From positions 35,475-99,474 of the forward strand of contig CAYRMD010000005.1 in NCBI GenBank assembly GCA_964425225.1: DNA of 64,000 nucleotides, written 5' to 3'. Position 1 is the stretch's first letter, and every line of letters begins with the position of its first letter. Below, one piece after another: positions 53,351 to 62,301 of this stretch. This DNA is from BPJU01 sp964425225 (GTDB taxonomy: Bacteria; Planctomycetota; Planctomycetia; Pirellulales; Pirellulaceae). The position numbers and the translations under genes were made by a program. Under the pieces are notes generated by a model. It ran no database searches. It was not told where the DNA came from and was given only the letters and a program-made list of their open reading frames with translations.

Positions 53351-54808
53351 ATGGACAACGTGAAGCTCCAGACGATCCGACCAGAGGTGTGGCAACCGCT
53401 TCTCGTACGTCGAGCGTTTCTTACCGGCTCGGCTGCCGGTCTGGGGGCGGCGGCCTTGGCATGGCTCTTGGAGCGTGGGGGGGCCGCGGCGGAGCGGCGT
53501 CCTACAGAGCCTCTGGCGGGACTGCCCCATCATCGACCTCGAGCCAAGCGCGTGATTTTTCTTTACATGGCGGGTGGCCCGTCGCACCTGGAAACGTTCG
53601 ACTATAAACCCAAGTTAGCTGAGATGGACGGGCAACCGATGCCCGAGTCCTTCACCAAAGGCCAGCCCATTGCTCAGTTGCAAGGCCAAGAATTGCGATG
53701 TCTAGCGCCTCAATTTCGTTTCCGGCAACACGGCCAATCGGGCCAATGGATTGCGGATATCCTCCCCCATACAGCGCGGATCGCGGATCGCATTTGCATT
53801 ATTCGCTCAATGCACACGGATCAGATTAATCACGACCCGGCGCATACCGTAATGAACACAGGATCGTCGATTCCGGGGCGGCCGAGCATGGGGGCGTGGA
53901 TCACCTACGGTTTAGGAACCGAGTCGGAGAATCTTCCCGGCTTTGTGGTATTGACGAGTGAAGGGGGACGCAATCCCCAGCCGATCGCCGCTCGGCAATG
54001 GAGTTCCGGTTTTCTGCCCGGACGTTATCAGGGGGTGCAATTCTTTTCTCAAGGTGATGCCGTGCATTATTTGCGAGATCCGGATGGCGTGGATCGCCAG
54101 GCGCAGCGCGCCGTGTTGGACGCCGTTAGTCGGTTGAACCGATTGCAGTTGGAACGGACAGGTCACCCGGAGATTGAAACTCGCATTGCGCAATATGAGC
54201 TAGCGTTTCGCATGCAGATGAGTATTCCAGAATTGCTCGATATCTCGGATGAGTCGCCGGCGACTCTTCGTCGCTATGGCGTGAGTGGGCCAGACGGCTC
54301 ATTTGCGTACAACTGCTTATTGGCCCGCCGACTGGCGGAGCGTGGCGTTCGCTTCATCCAACTGTATCATCGTGGCTGGGATCATCACGGGGACCTGGTA
54401 CCTTACATGCAAACCTGCTGCCGGCTGTGTGATGGACCGAGTGCTGCGTTGGTCGAAGATTTAGCCGACCGAGGACTGTTGGAGGAAACACTGGTGATTT
54501 GGGGTGGCGAGTTTGGTAGGACCCCCATGTTTCAAGGCAAAGGAAAGCTACCCGGTCGCGATCATCACATCCGTGGCTTTTCCATGTGGTTGGCTGGTGG
54601 TGGGATCAAAGGGGGAACCAGCTACGGAGCAACCGACGAGCTAGGTTATTTTGCCGTAGAAAACCCGGTGCATGTCCATGACTTGCATGCGACTATCTTG
54701 TATTTGTTAGGGATCGATCACCTGCGGTTTACCTATCGACATCAAGGACTTGATTTTCGGCTCACTGGTGTGGAAAAAGCTCGTGTGGTACGCGAGGTGA
54801 TCGCGTAG
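53351..54808 (+). CDS. DUF1501 domain-containing, Tat-exported sulfatase-like protein
   Basis: A 485-residue protein. RRAFLTGSAAGLGAAALAWL near residue 18 is a Tat signal. KRVIFLYMAGGPSHLETFDY is the DUF1501 start; the fold belongs to the alkaline-phosphatase/sulfatase superfamily, with likely metal ligands in HTDQINHDPAHT and YHRGWDHHG, and WGGEFGRTP and GRDHH near the C-terminus. There is no formylglycine motif, so it is not a classical sulfatase. The reaction is unknown. It forms a transcription unit with the PSCyt1 gene. Confidence 0.92.
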   Translation: MDNVKLQTIRPEVWQPLLVRRAFLTGSAAGLGAAALAWLLERGGAAAERRPTEPLAGLPHHRPRAKRVIFLYMAGGPSHLETFDYKPKLAEMDGQPMPESFTKGQPIAQLQGQELRCLAPQFRFRQHGQSGQWIADILPHTARIADRICIIRSMHTDQINHDPAHTVMNTGSSIPGRPSMGAWITYGLGTESENLPGFVVLTSEGGRNPQPIAARQWSSGFLPGRYQGVQFFSQGDAVHYLRDPDGVDRQAQRAVLDAVSRLNRLQLERTGHPEIETRIAQYELAFRMQMSIPELLDISDESPATLRRYGVSGPDGSFAYNCLLARRLAERGVRFIQLYHRGWDHHGDLVPYMQTCCRLCDGPSAALVEDLADRGLLEETLVIWGGEFGRTPMFQGKGKLPGRDHHIRGFSMWLAGGGIKGGTSYGATDELGYFAVENPVHVHDLHATILYLLGIDHLRFTYRHQGLDFRLTGVEKARVVREVIA

Positions 54809-54904
54809 CTTTCGGCGTCCCAAGAATCCAGGTAAAGCTGTGCTGCGGTATTGAGGCGGAATACCGGTGAAGAAGTTTCGCTTCCCAGGTTAGGAGGCTA
54901 CAGC

Positions 54905-55807
54905 ATGCGCGTGCATTGGCGAGGAGTGTTTCCCGCAGTCACAACTCTTTTTCGACAGGATCAAAGCCTCGATTTGACGGCCACGGTCGAGCATGTCGAG
55001 CGGCTACTGGAAAATGGCGTAGACGGGTTGATTCTGTTAGGGACCGTTGGGGAGAACACGTCGCTGGAATTCTCGGAGAAGATCGATCTTCTCAAGGCGG
55101 TTGTGCCCAGCGTGCACGGCCGGGCACCCGTGTTGGCTGGAGTGGCGGAAACTTCGACGCGGCTAGCCTGTCGTTTTGCCCGAGAGGCCGAGCGAGCGGG
55201 CGTCGATGGACTGATGGTTTTGCCTGCGCTCGTGTATCGCTCGGATCCTCGCGAGACACTGGCACATTTTCGTGCCGTAGCGGCCGCAACCGAGCTGCCG
55301 ATCATGTGCTACAACAACCCGGTGGCATATCAAGTCGATATCACGCCTCCGATGTTTGTCGACCTAGCCGAGGAGCCGCGATTCGTTGCCATCAAGGAGT
55401 CGTCCGAAAACGTGCGCCGCATCACCGACCTGTACAACGCTTTGGGGGACCGTTATGCTTTGTTCTGCGGCGTCGATGATCTTATTCTGGAAAGTGTCTT
55501 GCTCGGCGTATCAGGATGGGTGGCCGGGCTGGTCAACGCCTTTCCCCGAGAGTCGTGCCGACTGTGGCAGCTGGCAACACTAGGCCAGTGGGAAGAAGCC
55601 CGGGCGCTGTATCGGTGGTTCACGCCCCTGTTGCACTTGGATACGCATCCGAAATTGGTGCAATGCATCAAATTGGCGATGGCAGAACGTGGCTTGGGTA
55701 GTGAGACCGTTCGTGCGCCTCGTCTACCGTTGGTGGGCCGTGAGCGTGACGAAGTGTTGGCTACAATTCGGGCGGCACTCACGCAGCTTGCCGAAGTGGT
55801 CGGGTAG
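54905..55807 (+). CDS. DapA-family lyase, probably pyrroline-4-hydroxy-2-carboxylate deaminase
   Basis: A 300-residue protein from ATG 54905, with AGGAGG nine bases upstream. LLGTVGENTSL matches the DapA-family GTTGE site, YNNPVAYQVDI carries the catalytic Tyr, and FVAIKESSENVRR the Schiff-base Lys. The family includes dihydrodipicolinate synthase, N-acetylneuraminate lyase and the deaminase of the hydroxyproline pathway. The next four genes are an epimerase and oxidoreductase set, so deamination of the pyrroline product to 2-oxoglutarate semialdehyde is the best guess from context. Confidence 0.85.
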   Translation: MRVHWRGVFPAVTTLFRQDQSLDLTATVEHVERLLENGVDGLILLGTVGENTSLEFSEKIDLLKAVVPSVHGRAPVLAGVAETSTRLACRFAREAERAGVDGLMVLPALVYRSDPRETLAHFRAVAAATELPIMCYNNPVAYQVDITPPMFVDLAEEPRFVAIKESSENVRRITDLYNALGDRYALFCGVDDLILESVLLGVSGWVAGLVNAFPRESCRLWQLATLGQWEEARALYRWFTPLLHLDTHPKLVQCIKLAMAERGLGSETVRAPRLPLVGRERDEVLATIRAALTQLAEVVG

Positions 55808-55861
55808 TTGTTGCGGTATGCTTGTAGTCCTTCGCAAGCGCATGCTTGGTGGTATGCTCGT

Positions 55862-56803
55862 ATGAGCCGAGAGTTCTTGCGTATCGTGGATAGTCATACG
55901 GCCGGCGAAGCAACACGCGTCGTCTGCCAAGGTGGGCCGTTTTGGAACGCGGCATCACCGCTTGAGTGGAGACGGATCCTGGCCGAGCACTATGACCACT
56001 ATCGCCGAGCCATAATCGAAGAACCGCGAGGGCACCCGGCATTAGTCGGTGCCTGGCTCGGCCCGCCATGCTCCAGAGAGGCTGTAGCATCGGTCGTTTT
56101 TTTTAATAACGTCGGCTACTTGGGAATGTGTGTTCATGGCACCCTTGGTCTAGCTGTTACTCTCAGGTATCTGGGACAGGTGGAAGCAGACACTTTCCAA
56201 ATCGATACGCCGGTGGGACTTGTTAGCGTACAGTTGCATAGTGACACCGAAGCTTCTGTAACGAATGTACCGAGCTATTGCTATCGAACCAATGTACCGG
56301 TAGACGCTTTTCCTTATGGCACCTTAATGGGGGACATTGCATGGGGAGGCAATTGGTTCTTCTTGGTGGACGAGCCTCGTGAGCATGTGGGGCCTGAGAA
56401 CCTCGAGCGGTTGACTGCCCTTGCCTGCCGCATCCGGCGTGCCCTGGAGGAGCAAGCCATTCGAGGGGCGAACGGAGCGCCAATTGATCACGTTGCGCTG
56501 TTTGGTCCATCGAATGACCCGTCGTGTCACAGCCGCAATTTTGTGCTCTGTCCCGGTGGTCAGTATGACCGATCACCGTGTGGCACGGGCACCAGCGCGA
56601 AACTGGCCTGTCTAGCGCAACGCGGTCTCTTGGCCGAGGGTGTTCTTTGGCGCCAGCAGGGTATTCGCGGCACCTATTTCGATGCGTGGTACCGAAGGGA
56701 TAACGAGCAATTGATTCCGACACTTCGAGGGGCCGCCTTTATTACGGCCGATGCGACGCTGGTGTTGGACGAGCGCGATCCGTTCCGATACGGGTTAAGT
56801 TGA
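55862..56803 (+). CDS. Proline racemase family, probable 4-hydroxyproline 2-epimerase
   Basis: A 313-residue protein from ATG 55862; the frame opens at 55808. MSREFLRIVDSHTAGEATRV is the family start. MCVHGTLG carries the first catalytic Cys, and DRSPCGTGTSAK the second, so both acid-base Cys residues are present; this argues against 3-hydroxyproline dehydratase, which has Ser or Thr at the first. It should interconvert trans-4-hydroxy-L-proline and cis-4-hydroxy-D-proline. Its TGA overlaps the next ATG (TGATG). Confidence 0.92.
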   Translation: MSREFLRIVDSHTAGEATRVVCQGGPFWNAASPLEWRRILAEHYDHYRRAIIEEPRGHPALVGAWLGPPCSREAVASVVFFNNVGYLGMCVHGTLGLAVTLRYLGQVEADTFQIDTPVGLVSVQLHSDTEASVTNVPSYCYRTNVPVDAFPYGTLMGDIAWGGNWFFLVDEPREHVGPENLERLTALACRIRRALEEQAIRGANGAPIDHVALFGPSNDPSCHSRNFVLCPGGQYDRSPCGTGTSAKLACLAQRGLLAEGVLWRQQGIRGTYFDAWYRRDNEQLIPTLRGAAFITADATLVLDERDPFRYGLS

Positions 56804-57942
56804 TGGCCGTTGACGCATTCGATTTGGCGGTGGTTGGTGCCGGGATCGTCGGCTCAGCTTGTGCCGCGGTGGCTGCCGAAGCCGGCCTGCGTGTGGTGCT
56901 GATAGAGCCGTTCGAGATTGGCTCGGCGGCTACCGCGGCCGGCATGGGACATGTCGTCCTGATGGACGACTCGCCTCGCTTGCTCGAATGGACACGCCTG
57001 TGCCGCCAGTACTGGCTGGATTGGCAACCGATTTTTCCGGCGAGCGTCGAATTCCGTCGTACGGGAACGGTGTGGCTAGCCGAATCCGTCGAGCATCTGC
57101 CTTTAGTAGAAGCGAAATCACGTCATCTTGCCGATCATGGTATTCGCTGCGAAGTATGGGGCTCGGATCAATTGCGCGAGAAGGAACCGGCCTTGCGCGA
57201 AGGTCTCGCTGGCGCGTTGTATGTACCCGATGACGTGGTGCTCTACCCACCGGCAGCAGCGGCTTTTTTTGTACAGCGCGCCCGCCAATTCCAAACAAAA
57301 ATGCTTCTCGGACAACGTGTCGTCGAACTCCTGCCTGGCGAGGTTCGTCTAAACGATGGCAGTTGCCTGGCAGTGGCTTATTGCCTCCTGGCCAATGGGG
57401 CCGAAGCCAAACAGCTTGTGCCCTGGCTGCCGCTGGTGCCACGAAAAGGACATCTGCTGATCACGGCTCGAGGCTCCTCGATGGTTCGGCATCAGTTGAT
57501 CGAACTTGGATATCATGACTCGGTTCACCGTCCGGAATCAGTGTCCGTGGCTTTCAATGTACAGCCTCGTGTTACGGGGCAACTGCTGATCGGCTCGTCT
57601 CGACAGCCGGGCCTCGCCGACCGGCGCGTCGAGTGGCCGGTGGTCCAGCGCATGGTGCGGCGCGCTCTAGAGTTTCTTCCTGATCTGGTTTGCCAGCCGA
57701 TCGTGCGGATTTGGACGGGCGTGCGTGTCACGACACCGGACGAATGGCCGATGATCGGTTTTTGTGATGGCGAATCCCGTGTGTTGGTAGCCACCGGTTA
57801 CGAAGGGCTGGGGGTTACCGCAGCCTTGGGTACGGCACACCTGGTGGTGCGGTTGTTGCTCGGTGAACCTCCCCCAATTCCGGCGGCCTGGTTTGCACCC
57901 CAACGGCTTTTGTCACTCGTCGCAGTGGGAGACAAAGTGTGA
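56803..57942 (+). CDS. FAD-dependent D-amino-acid dehydrogenase (hydroxyproline oxidase subunit)
   Basis: A 379-residue DadA/glycine-oxidase-type flavoprotein. DLAVVGAGIVGSACAAVAA is the FAD-binding Rossmann motif at residues 7-25, and VRIWTGVRVTTPDEWPMIGF plus VLVATGYEGLGVTAALGTAH form the C-terminal FAD region. Between a hydroxyproline epimerase and a small 2Fe-2S protein, it should oxidise cis-4-hydroxy-D-proline to the pyrroline as the substrate-binding subunit of a three-part dehydrogenase. Confidence 0.9.
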   Translation: MAVDAFDLAVVGAGIVGSACAAVAAEAGLRVVLIEPFEIGSAATAAGMGHVVLMDDSPRLLEWTRLCRQYWLDWQPIFPASVEFRRTGTVWLAESVEHLPLVEAKSRHLADHGIRCEVWGSDQLREKEPALREGLAGALYVPDDVVLYPPAAAAFFVQRARQFQTKMLLGQRVVELLPGEVRLNDGSCLAVAYCLLANGAEAKQLVPWLPLVPRKGHLLITARGSSMVRHQLIELGYHDSVHRPESVSVAFNVQPRVTGQLLIGSSRQPGLADRRVEWPVVQRMVRRALEFLPDLVCQPIVRIWTGVRVTTPDEWPMIGFCDGESRVLVATGYEGLGVTAALGTAHLVVRLLLGEPPPIPAAWFAPQRLLSLVAVGDKV

Positions 57943-58229
57943 ACACCCACGGTTGTACGACGTCGAGCGCATCAGCATCTGCTCGGAGCGTGACGATTTG
58001 CATTAACGGCGAACCCTATAGCGTACCGGACGGTACGGTGCTTTCGGCGGCTCTGTTAAGCGCGGGTCGATTATCCATAGCGCGCTCCACCAGCGGACAA
58101 TGGCGAGGACCGCTTTGCGGAATGGGAATCTGCTTTGAATGTCGTGCGACGGTCGATGGCCGAACGCTGGTTCGTACTTGTCAAGTGCTGTGTCGTGAAG
58201 GGATGCAGGTCCAGTTGCTTGTGGAGTGA
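57939..58229 (+). CDS. Small 2Fe-2S ferredoxin-like subunit of the dehydrogenase
   Basis: A 96-residue protein starting at GTG 57939, which overlaps the previous stop (GTGA). CGMGICFECRATVDG with a later Cys in RTCQVLC follows the CX4CX2C...C plant-type ferredoxin pattern. It resembles the HcnA/SoxA-type small subunit of amino-acid dehydrogenases and should pass electrons between the two flavoprotein subunits. Confidence 0.88.
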   Translation: MNTHGCTTSSASASARSVTICINGEPYSVPDGTVLSAALLSAGRLSIARSTSGQWRGPLCGMGICFECRATVDGRTLVRTCQVLCREGMQVQLLVE

Positions 58230-58243
58230 TTAGGACCGGTGCC

Positions 58244-59593
58244 ATGAGCACAACTTGTGATAACGTCGTGATCGTCGGTGCCGGACCTGCGGGGATCGCC
58301 GCCGCTTGCGCGGCGTGTGAATCAGGAGCTTCGGTTACGTTGCTGGACGATAATCCTAAATGGGGTGGACAGATCGGGCGGGCGGAGAAAGGGGCAGGCC
58401 ACTCTCCAGAAGCGGTGCGTTGGTTCGAACGCCTCGCTCGAGCTCCGAACTTGCAATCGCACGCCGGTTGGACCGTGATCGGTGTTGACCCGCCGAATAC
58501 ATTACTGGTCGTACCAGCCGATGGTGAACGGTTGGTTCGGATGGAATATGGTAGATTAATCTTGGCCGTGGGTGCGCGTGAGCTTTTTCTACCGCTGCCC
58601 GGCTGGACATTGCCCGGCGTCTTCGGAGCTGGCGGTTTACAGGCTTTGGTCAAGGGGGGTTGGTCCATTGCGGAAAGACGCATCGTGGTGGCCGGTTCTG
58701 GGCCGCTTTTGCTGGCGGTGGCTGCTTTCCTGCAACAAGCTGGCGCGGATGTCGTGTTGGTTGCCGAACAGGCTCCGTGGAGGAAAGTATCCCGGTATGC
58801 GCTGCACCTCTTGCTAACGCAATTCGCGAAATTCCGCCAAGGGGTGCGCTTGAGAGGAGCCGTGCGGTCCACACCATACCGGGTTGGGTGTTGGCCGGTG
58901 CAGATCGAAGGCCACACGCATGTCGAACAGGTGGTGATCAGTGATGGGATTCGCCGCTATCGTGAAGCGTGTGATTACGTGGCATGTGGTTTCGGATTGA
59001 TACCGAACACGGAGTTAGGGGAGCTGTTGGGTTGTGAACGGGCTGGCGATCATTTACGCGTGGACTGCTGGCAGCGCACCAGTGTTGCGCACGTTTACGC
59101 CGCGGGCGAAGTGTGCGGCATTGCCGGGGTAGAATGCGCTTTGGTCGAAGGCCAAATCGCTGGGTTCCACGCTGCAGGAAACGACAAAATGGCGCGGCGC
59201 TTATTGCGCAAACGGGATCGCCTGCGGCAATTGGCTCTCCGATTGCGACAGGCATTTGCCTTAAGGGACGAGTTGCGGACAGTGCCCGATCCGCATACGA
59301 TAGTGTGTCGGTGTGAGGATGTCGAGTTTAGTCAGATTCGCGATTGTGGTACGTTCCGCGAGGCACGGCTGCAACATCGGTGCGGCATGGGCTTGTGTCA
59401 GGGCCGGCTGTGCGGACCTGCATCGGAGTTTCTTTTCGGGTGGAAGGACCGGTCCGTTCGCCCTCCGTTGTATCCTATTCGCTTAGGAGCATTGGGCTAT
59501 GCAGCGCATAATTCTAGTGCGGATTCGTCCGAAGTTGAATCGTCCAAGGAACGGCGTTCGGGTACAGCTTCTAAAGACAATGTGTTGGAATGA
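58244..59593 (+). CDS. FAD/NAD(P)-dependent subunit with BFD-like 2Fe-2S domain (HcnB/SoxA-type)
   Basis: A 449-residue protein from ATG 58244 (AGGACC upstream); a GTG at 58226 that overlaps the previous stop is an alternative. NVVIVGAGPAGIAAACAACE binds FAD, and RIVVAGSGPLLLAVAAFLQQ is a second nucleotide site. Near the C-terminus CRCEDVEFSQI...HRCGMGLCQGRLCG is a BFD-type [2Fe-2S] domain. This is the large subunit of heteromeric amino-acid dehydrogenases (hydroxyproline, glycine/HCN, sarcosine types). It completes the hydroxyproline unit; the ketoglutarate-semialdehyde dehydrogenase expected for the last step is not in the window. Confidence 0.9.
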   Translation: MSTTCDNVVIVGAGPAGIAAACAACESGASVTLLDDNPKWGGQIGRAEKGAGHSPEAVRWFERLARAPNLQSHAGWTVIGVDPPNTLLVVPADGERLVRMEYGRLILAVGARELFLPLPGWTLPGVFGAGGLQALVKGGWSIAERRIVVAGSGPLLLAVAAFLQQAGADVVLVAEQAPWRKVSRYALHLLLTQFAKFRQGVRLRGAVRSTPYRVGCWPVQIEGHTHVEQVVISDGIRRYREACDYVACGFGLIPNTELGELLGCERAGDHLRVDCWQRTSVAHVYAAGEVCGIAGVECALVEGQIAGFHAAGNDKMARRLLRKRDRLRQLALRLRQAFALRDELRTVPDPHTIVCRCEDVEFSQIRDCGTFREARLQHRCGMGLCQGRLCGPASEFLFGWKDRSVRPPLYPIRLGALGYAAHNSSADSSEVESSKERRSGTASKDNVLE

Positions 59594-59757
59594 CTCGGCT
59601 CGTGCGACAGGCACATATTTTGCTCCCAAATCTCTGTGGTAAGGATAAGGGTCGACTTAGCGTTGGCGTGGTCGGTTTCGGACGCGAATTGGGGCCTATG
59701 GCATTTGCCCGGACCCACGCAACCACGGCAGTTCTCTACGAGGGAAGGAGGTGCGCA

Positions 59758-60909
59758 ATGGATAGATTCGACGCTCGACAGTTAACACAACTGCTGTCGC
59801 ACCGTGATCCGTTTTGTGTGTCTGTGTTTCTACCGACGCATCCGGCCGGCACGGACGTCAAACAGGACGCCGTGTTATTGAAGAATCTCGTGGACCAGGC
59901 CGAGGCCTTACTCGAGCAACACGGGATGCGCCCGGCAGAGGCTCGACAGTTAGTACACCCGGTACGCGAACTGCCGCAGGATCCCGTTTTTTGGATGCAC
60001 CGCAGCCAGGGCCTGGCCGCTTTTGTTGCTCCAAACTTTCAACGGATTTGGCGTGTCCCCTGCCCATTTGTTCCCCAAGTAACTGTCAATCGGCGTTTTC
60101 ACATAAAGCAACTGCTTCCCTTACTTGAGAACGTCGATTACTACGTGCTTGATCTCAATCGACATGGGCCCCAGCTTTTTGAAGCAGATCGCTTTCAAAT
60201 CCAGCGTGTGGACGTACCGTCGATGCCGGGCCGTTTCGAAGAATTCCTCGATTACGTACCTCCCGATGGAGGAACCCAATGGCATTCTGGGGCAGCAGGT
60301 CCTGCTCCCAAAAAGCAGTCGGCAGTTTTTCACGGTCAAGGAGGATTACGGGAAACGGCCAAAGAAGATATCGTGAAGTACCTGCGGCAGGTAGATGCTG
60401 CAATTGAGCCGATTCTGAATCATACAAATACCCCCCTGGTACTAGTAGCCGTCGATAACGTAGTTCCTCTGTTTCGCTCCGTCTGCCGTTACCCTCAGTT
60501 ATTGCCCGAGACGATTTCGGGGAACGCGGAACATTGGAACGAGTTGCAGTTGCACCAAAAGACTTGGCCCTTGGTAGCTCGGCAGCTCGCCGAACGTCGC
60601 CGAGTAGCCGTCGAGCGGTTCAAGCAGTGGCATGGCACCGGAAAGGCGACCGATAACATATTGGAGATCGTTCCTGCTGCTGCTGCGGGCAAGGTCGATC
60701 TGCTGCTCGTTGACCCAGCGGCGCAAGTGTGGGGTGCGTTTGACGCACAACGATGCACTGCAGAGATCCACAACCAGCCCCGTCCCGGTGACGAAGACTT
60801 GGTGGATTTGGCAGTGCAACAGACGCTGTCCCATGGCGGACAGGTCCTTCCGTTAAATCGTCAGGAAATGCCCACTGATTGGGAAGTGGCTGCCGTCTTT
60901 CGTTATTGA
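59758..60909 (+). CDS. baeRF3-type bacterial release-factor-fold protein
   Basis: A 383-residue protein from ATG 59758, fixed by AAGGAGGTGCGC just upstream; the frame is open further. It starts MDRFDARQLTQLLSHRDPFC and shows the family blocks VSVFLPTHPAG, YVLDLNRHGPQLFEAD, HGQGGLRETAKEDIVKYLRQ, PLVLVAVDNVVPLFRSV and the C-terminal VDLLLVDPAAQVWGAFD. baeRF proteins share the eRF1 peptide-release domain fold and are predicted to act on stalled or hibernating ribosomes or in stress; none of this is shown here. It stands between the hydroxyproline operon and gdhA. Confidence 0.8.
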   Translation: MDRFDARQLTQLLSHRDPFCVSVFLPTHPAGTDVKQDAVLLKNLVDQAEALLEQHGMRPAEARQLVHPVRELPQDPVFWMHRSQGLAAFVAPNFQRIWRVPCPFVPQVTVNRRFHIKQLLPLLENVDYYVLDLNRHGPQLFEADRFQIQRVDVPSMPGRFEEFLDYVPPDGGTQWHSGAAGPAPKKQSAVFHGQGGLRETAKEDIVKYLRQVDAAIEPILNHTNTPLVLVAVDNVVPLFRSVCRYPQLLPETISGNAEHWNELQLHQKTWPLVARQLAERRRVAVERFKQWHGTGKATDNILEIVPAAAAGKVDLLLVDPAAQVWGAFDAQRCTAEIHNQPRPGDEDLVDLAVQQTLSHGGQVLPLNRQEMPTDWEVAAVFRY

Positions 60910-60960
60910 GGGGGTTCCTACGCCACTGCGGGGCCATGATGTTGAGGAGGTTAGACTTTG

Positions 60961-62301
60961 ATGAACACCGCGCCGGGTTCAATTATCGTCCCGACGGCCG
61001 ACGAAGCGCTCAACCCATTTTCGGTTTCGCGGCAACAGTTTGCACAAGCTTTGCCTTACCTGCCGCAGTTGAAAAAGGGTTTGATCGACTTCTTGGTCTC
61101 TCCGGTACGTACGATCGAACTGTGTTTTCCCGTGGAAATGGACGATGGTTCGGTGCGCACCTTTCGGGCGTATCGGGTACTGCACAATCGCGTGCGCGGA
61201 CCTGGCAAAGGTGGGATCCGTTATCATCCGGATGTTACGGCGGACGAGGTGCGTGCCTTGGCCGGATGGATGACCTGGAAGTGCGCTATCGTCGATGTGC
61301 CGTTCGGCGGGGCGAAAGGGGGCGTGGTATGCGACCCAAAACAATTGAGTGAAAGTGAACTGCGGCGCATCACGCGCCGGTACATCTCCGATTTGGGAGA
61401 TAATATCGGGCCTCATACGGATATCCCGGCGCCAGATCTCTACACCAACGAACGCACGATGGCGTGGATCTACGATACTTACGACATGATGCATCCGGGC
61501 CGGAACAATTTGCCAGTCGTGACGGGAAAGCCGCTGGACCTGGGCGGTTCCTATGGCCGTAGTGAAGCTACCGGACGTGGGCTGCTCTACGCCACAGAAC
61601 AATTCCTGCGCCATGGTTTTGTCGAAGGACTATCCCAGCTAAATCAGGCACGATTGATCGTTCAAGGATTCGGCAACGCAGGGGCAACCGTCGCACGGCT
61701 CTTTTGTGAAAAAGGTGCGCGCCTCGTCGGGGTGAGCGACTCAAAAGGAGGGATCTATCGAGAAGAGGGACTCGATCCGAATGCAGTAGGACGCTTCAAA
61801 CACGAAACGGGAACCGTCGTCGGTATGCCCGGTACGCGTACGGTGACCAATCAAGAGTTGCTGACATTGCCGTGCGACATTCTGGTTCCTGCTGCTTTGG
61901 AAAACCAAATCACCGCAACGAATGCACCGCTGGTCCAAGCAAAATTGATTTGTGAAGCTGCCAACGGCCCGATCACGCCTCAAGCGGATGCGATTCTGAC
62001 TGAACGTGGTATTTTTGTCTTGCCCGATGTCGTGGCCAATGCCGGAGGAGTTACGGTCAGCTATTTCGAGTGGGTGCAGAACATTGAAAATGAGCAGTGG
62101 GATTTGGAAGAAGTCAATCGAAAACTCCGCAAGAAAATGGCAGCAGCCGTTGACACGGTCGTACAACGCTGGTGGGACCTTCGCCAACATCCTCGCCTCG
62201 CCACGGAAAACGGCAGTACATTACCATTGCGCACCGCAGCGTTTGTCGTTGCCATCGAGCGAGTCGCCCATGTGGCTTTAGAGCGAGGAATCTGGCCATG
62301 A
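60961..62301 (+). CDS. gdhA: Glu/Leu/Phe/Val dehydrogenase (probable glutamate dehydrogenase)
   Basis: A 446-residue enzyme. GAGGAGG lies 13 bases before ATG 60961, and an adjacent TTG at 60958 is an alternative. GPGKGGIRYHPDVTADEV and the catalytic PFGGAKGGVVCD identify the family; GLLYATEQF and VQGFGNAGATVARLF form the dinucleotide fold. The length and IPAPDLYTNERTMAWIYDTY suit glutamate dehydrogenase, which links 2-oxoglutarate and glutamate. Hydroxyproline breakdown ends in 2-oxoglutarate, so the neighbourhood is metabolically sensible. Confidence 0.93.
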   Translation: MNTAPGSIIVPTADEALNPFSVSRQQFAQALPYLPQLKKGLIDFLVSPVRTIELCFPVEMDDGSVRTFRAYRVLHNRVRGPGKGGIRYHPDVTADEVRALAGWMTWKCAIVDVPFGGAKGGVVCDPKQLSESELRRITRRYISDLGDNIGPHTDIPAPDLYTNERTMAWIYDTYDMMHPGRNNLPVVTGKPLDLGGSYGRSEATGRGLLYATEQFLRHGFVEGLSQLNQARLIVQGFGNAGATVARLFCEKGARLVGVSDSKGGIYREEGLDPNAVGRFKHETGTVVGMPGTRTVTNQELLTLPCDILVPAALENQITATNAPLVQAKLICEAANGPITPQADAILTERGIFVLPDVVANAGGVTVSYFEWVQNIENEQWDLEEVNRKLRKKMAAAVDTVVQRWWDLRQHPRLATENGSTLPLRTAAFVVAIERVAHVALERGIWP

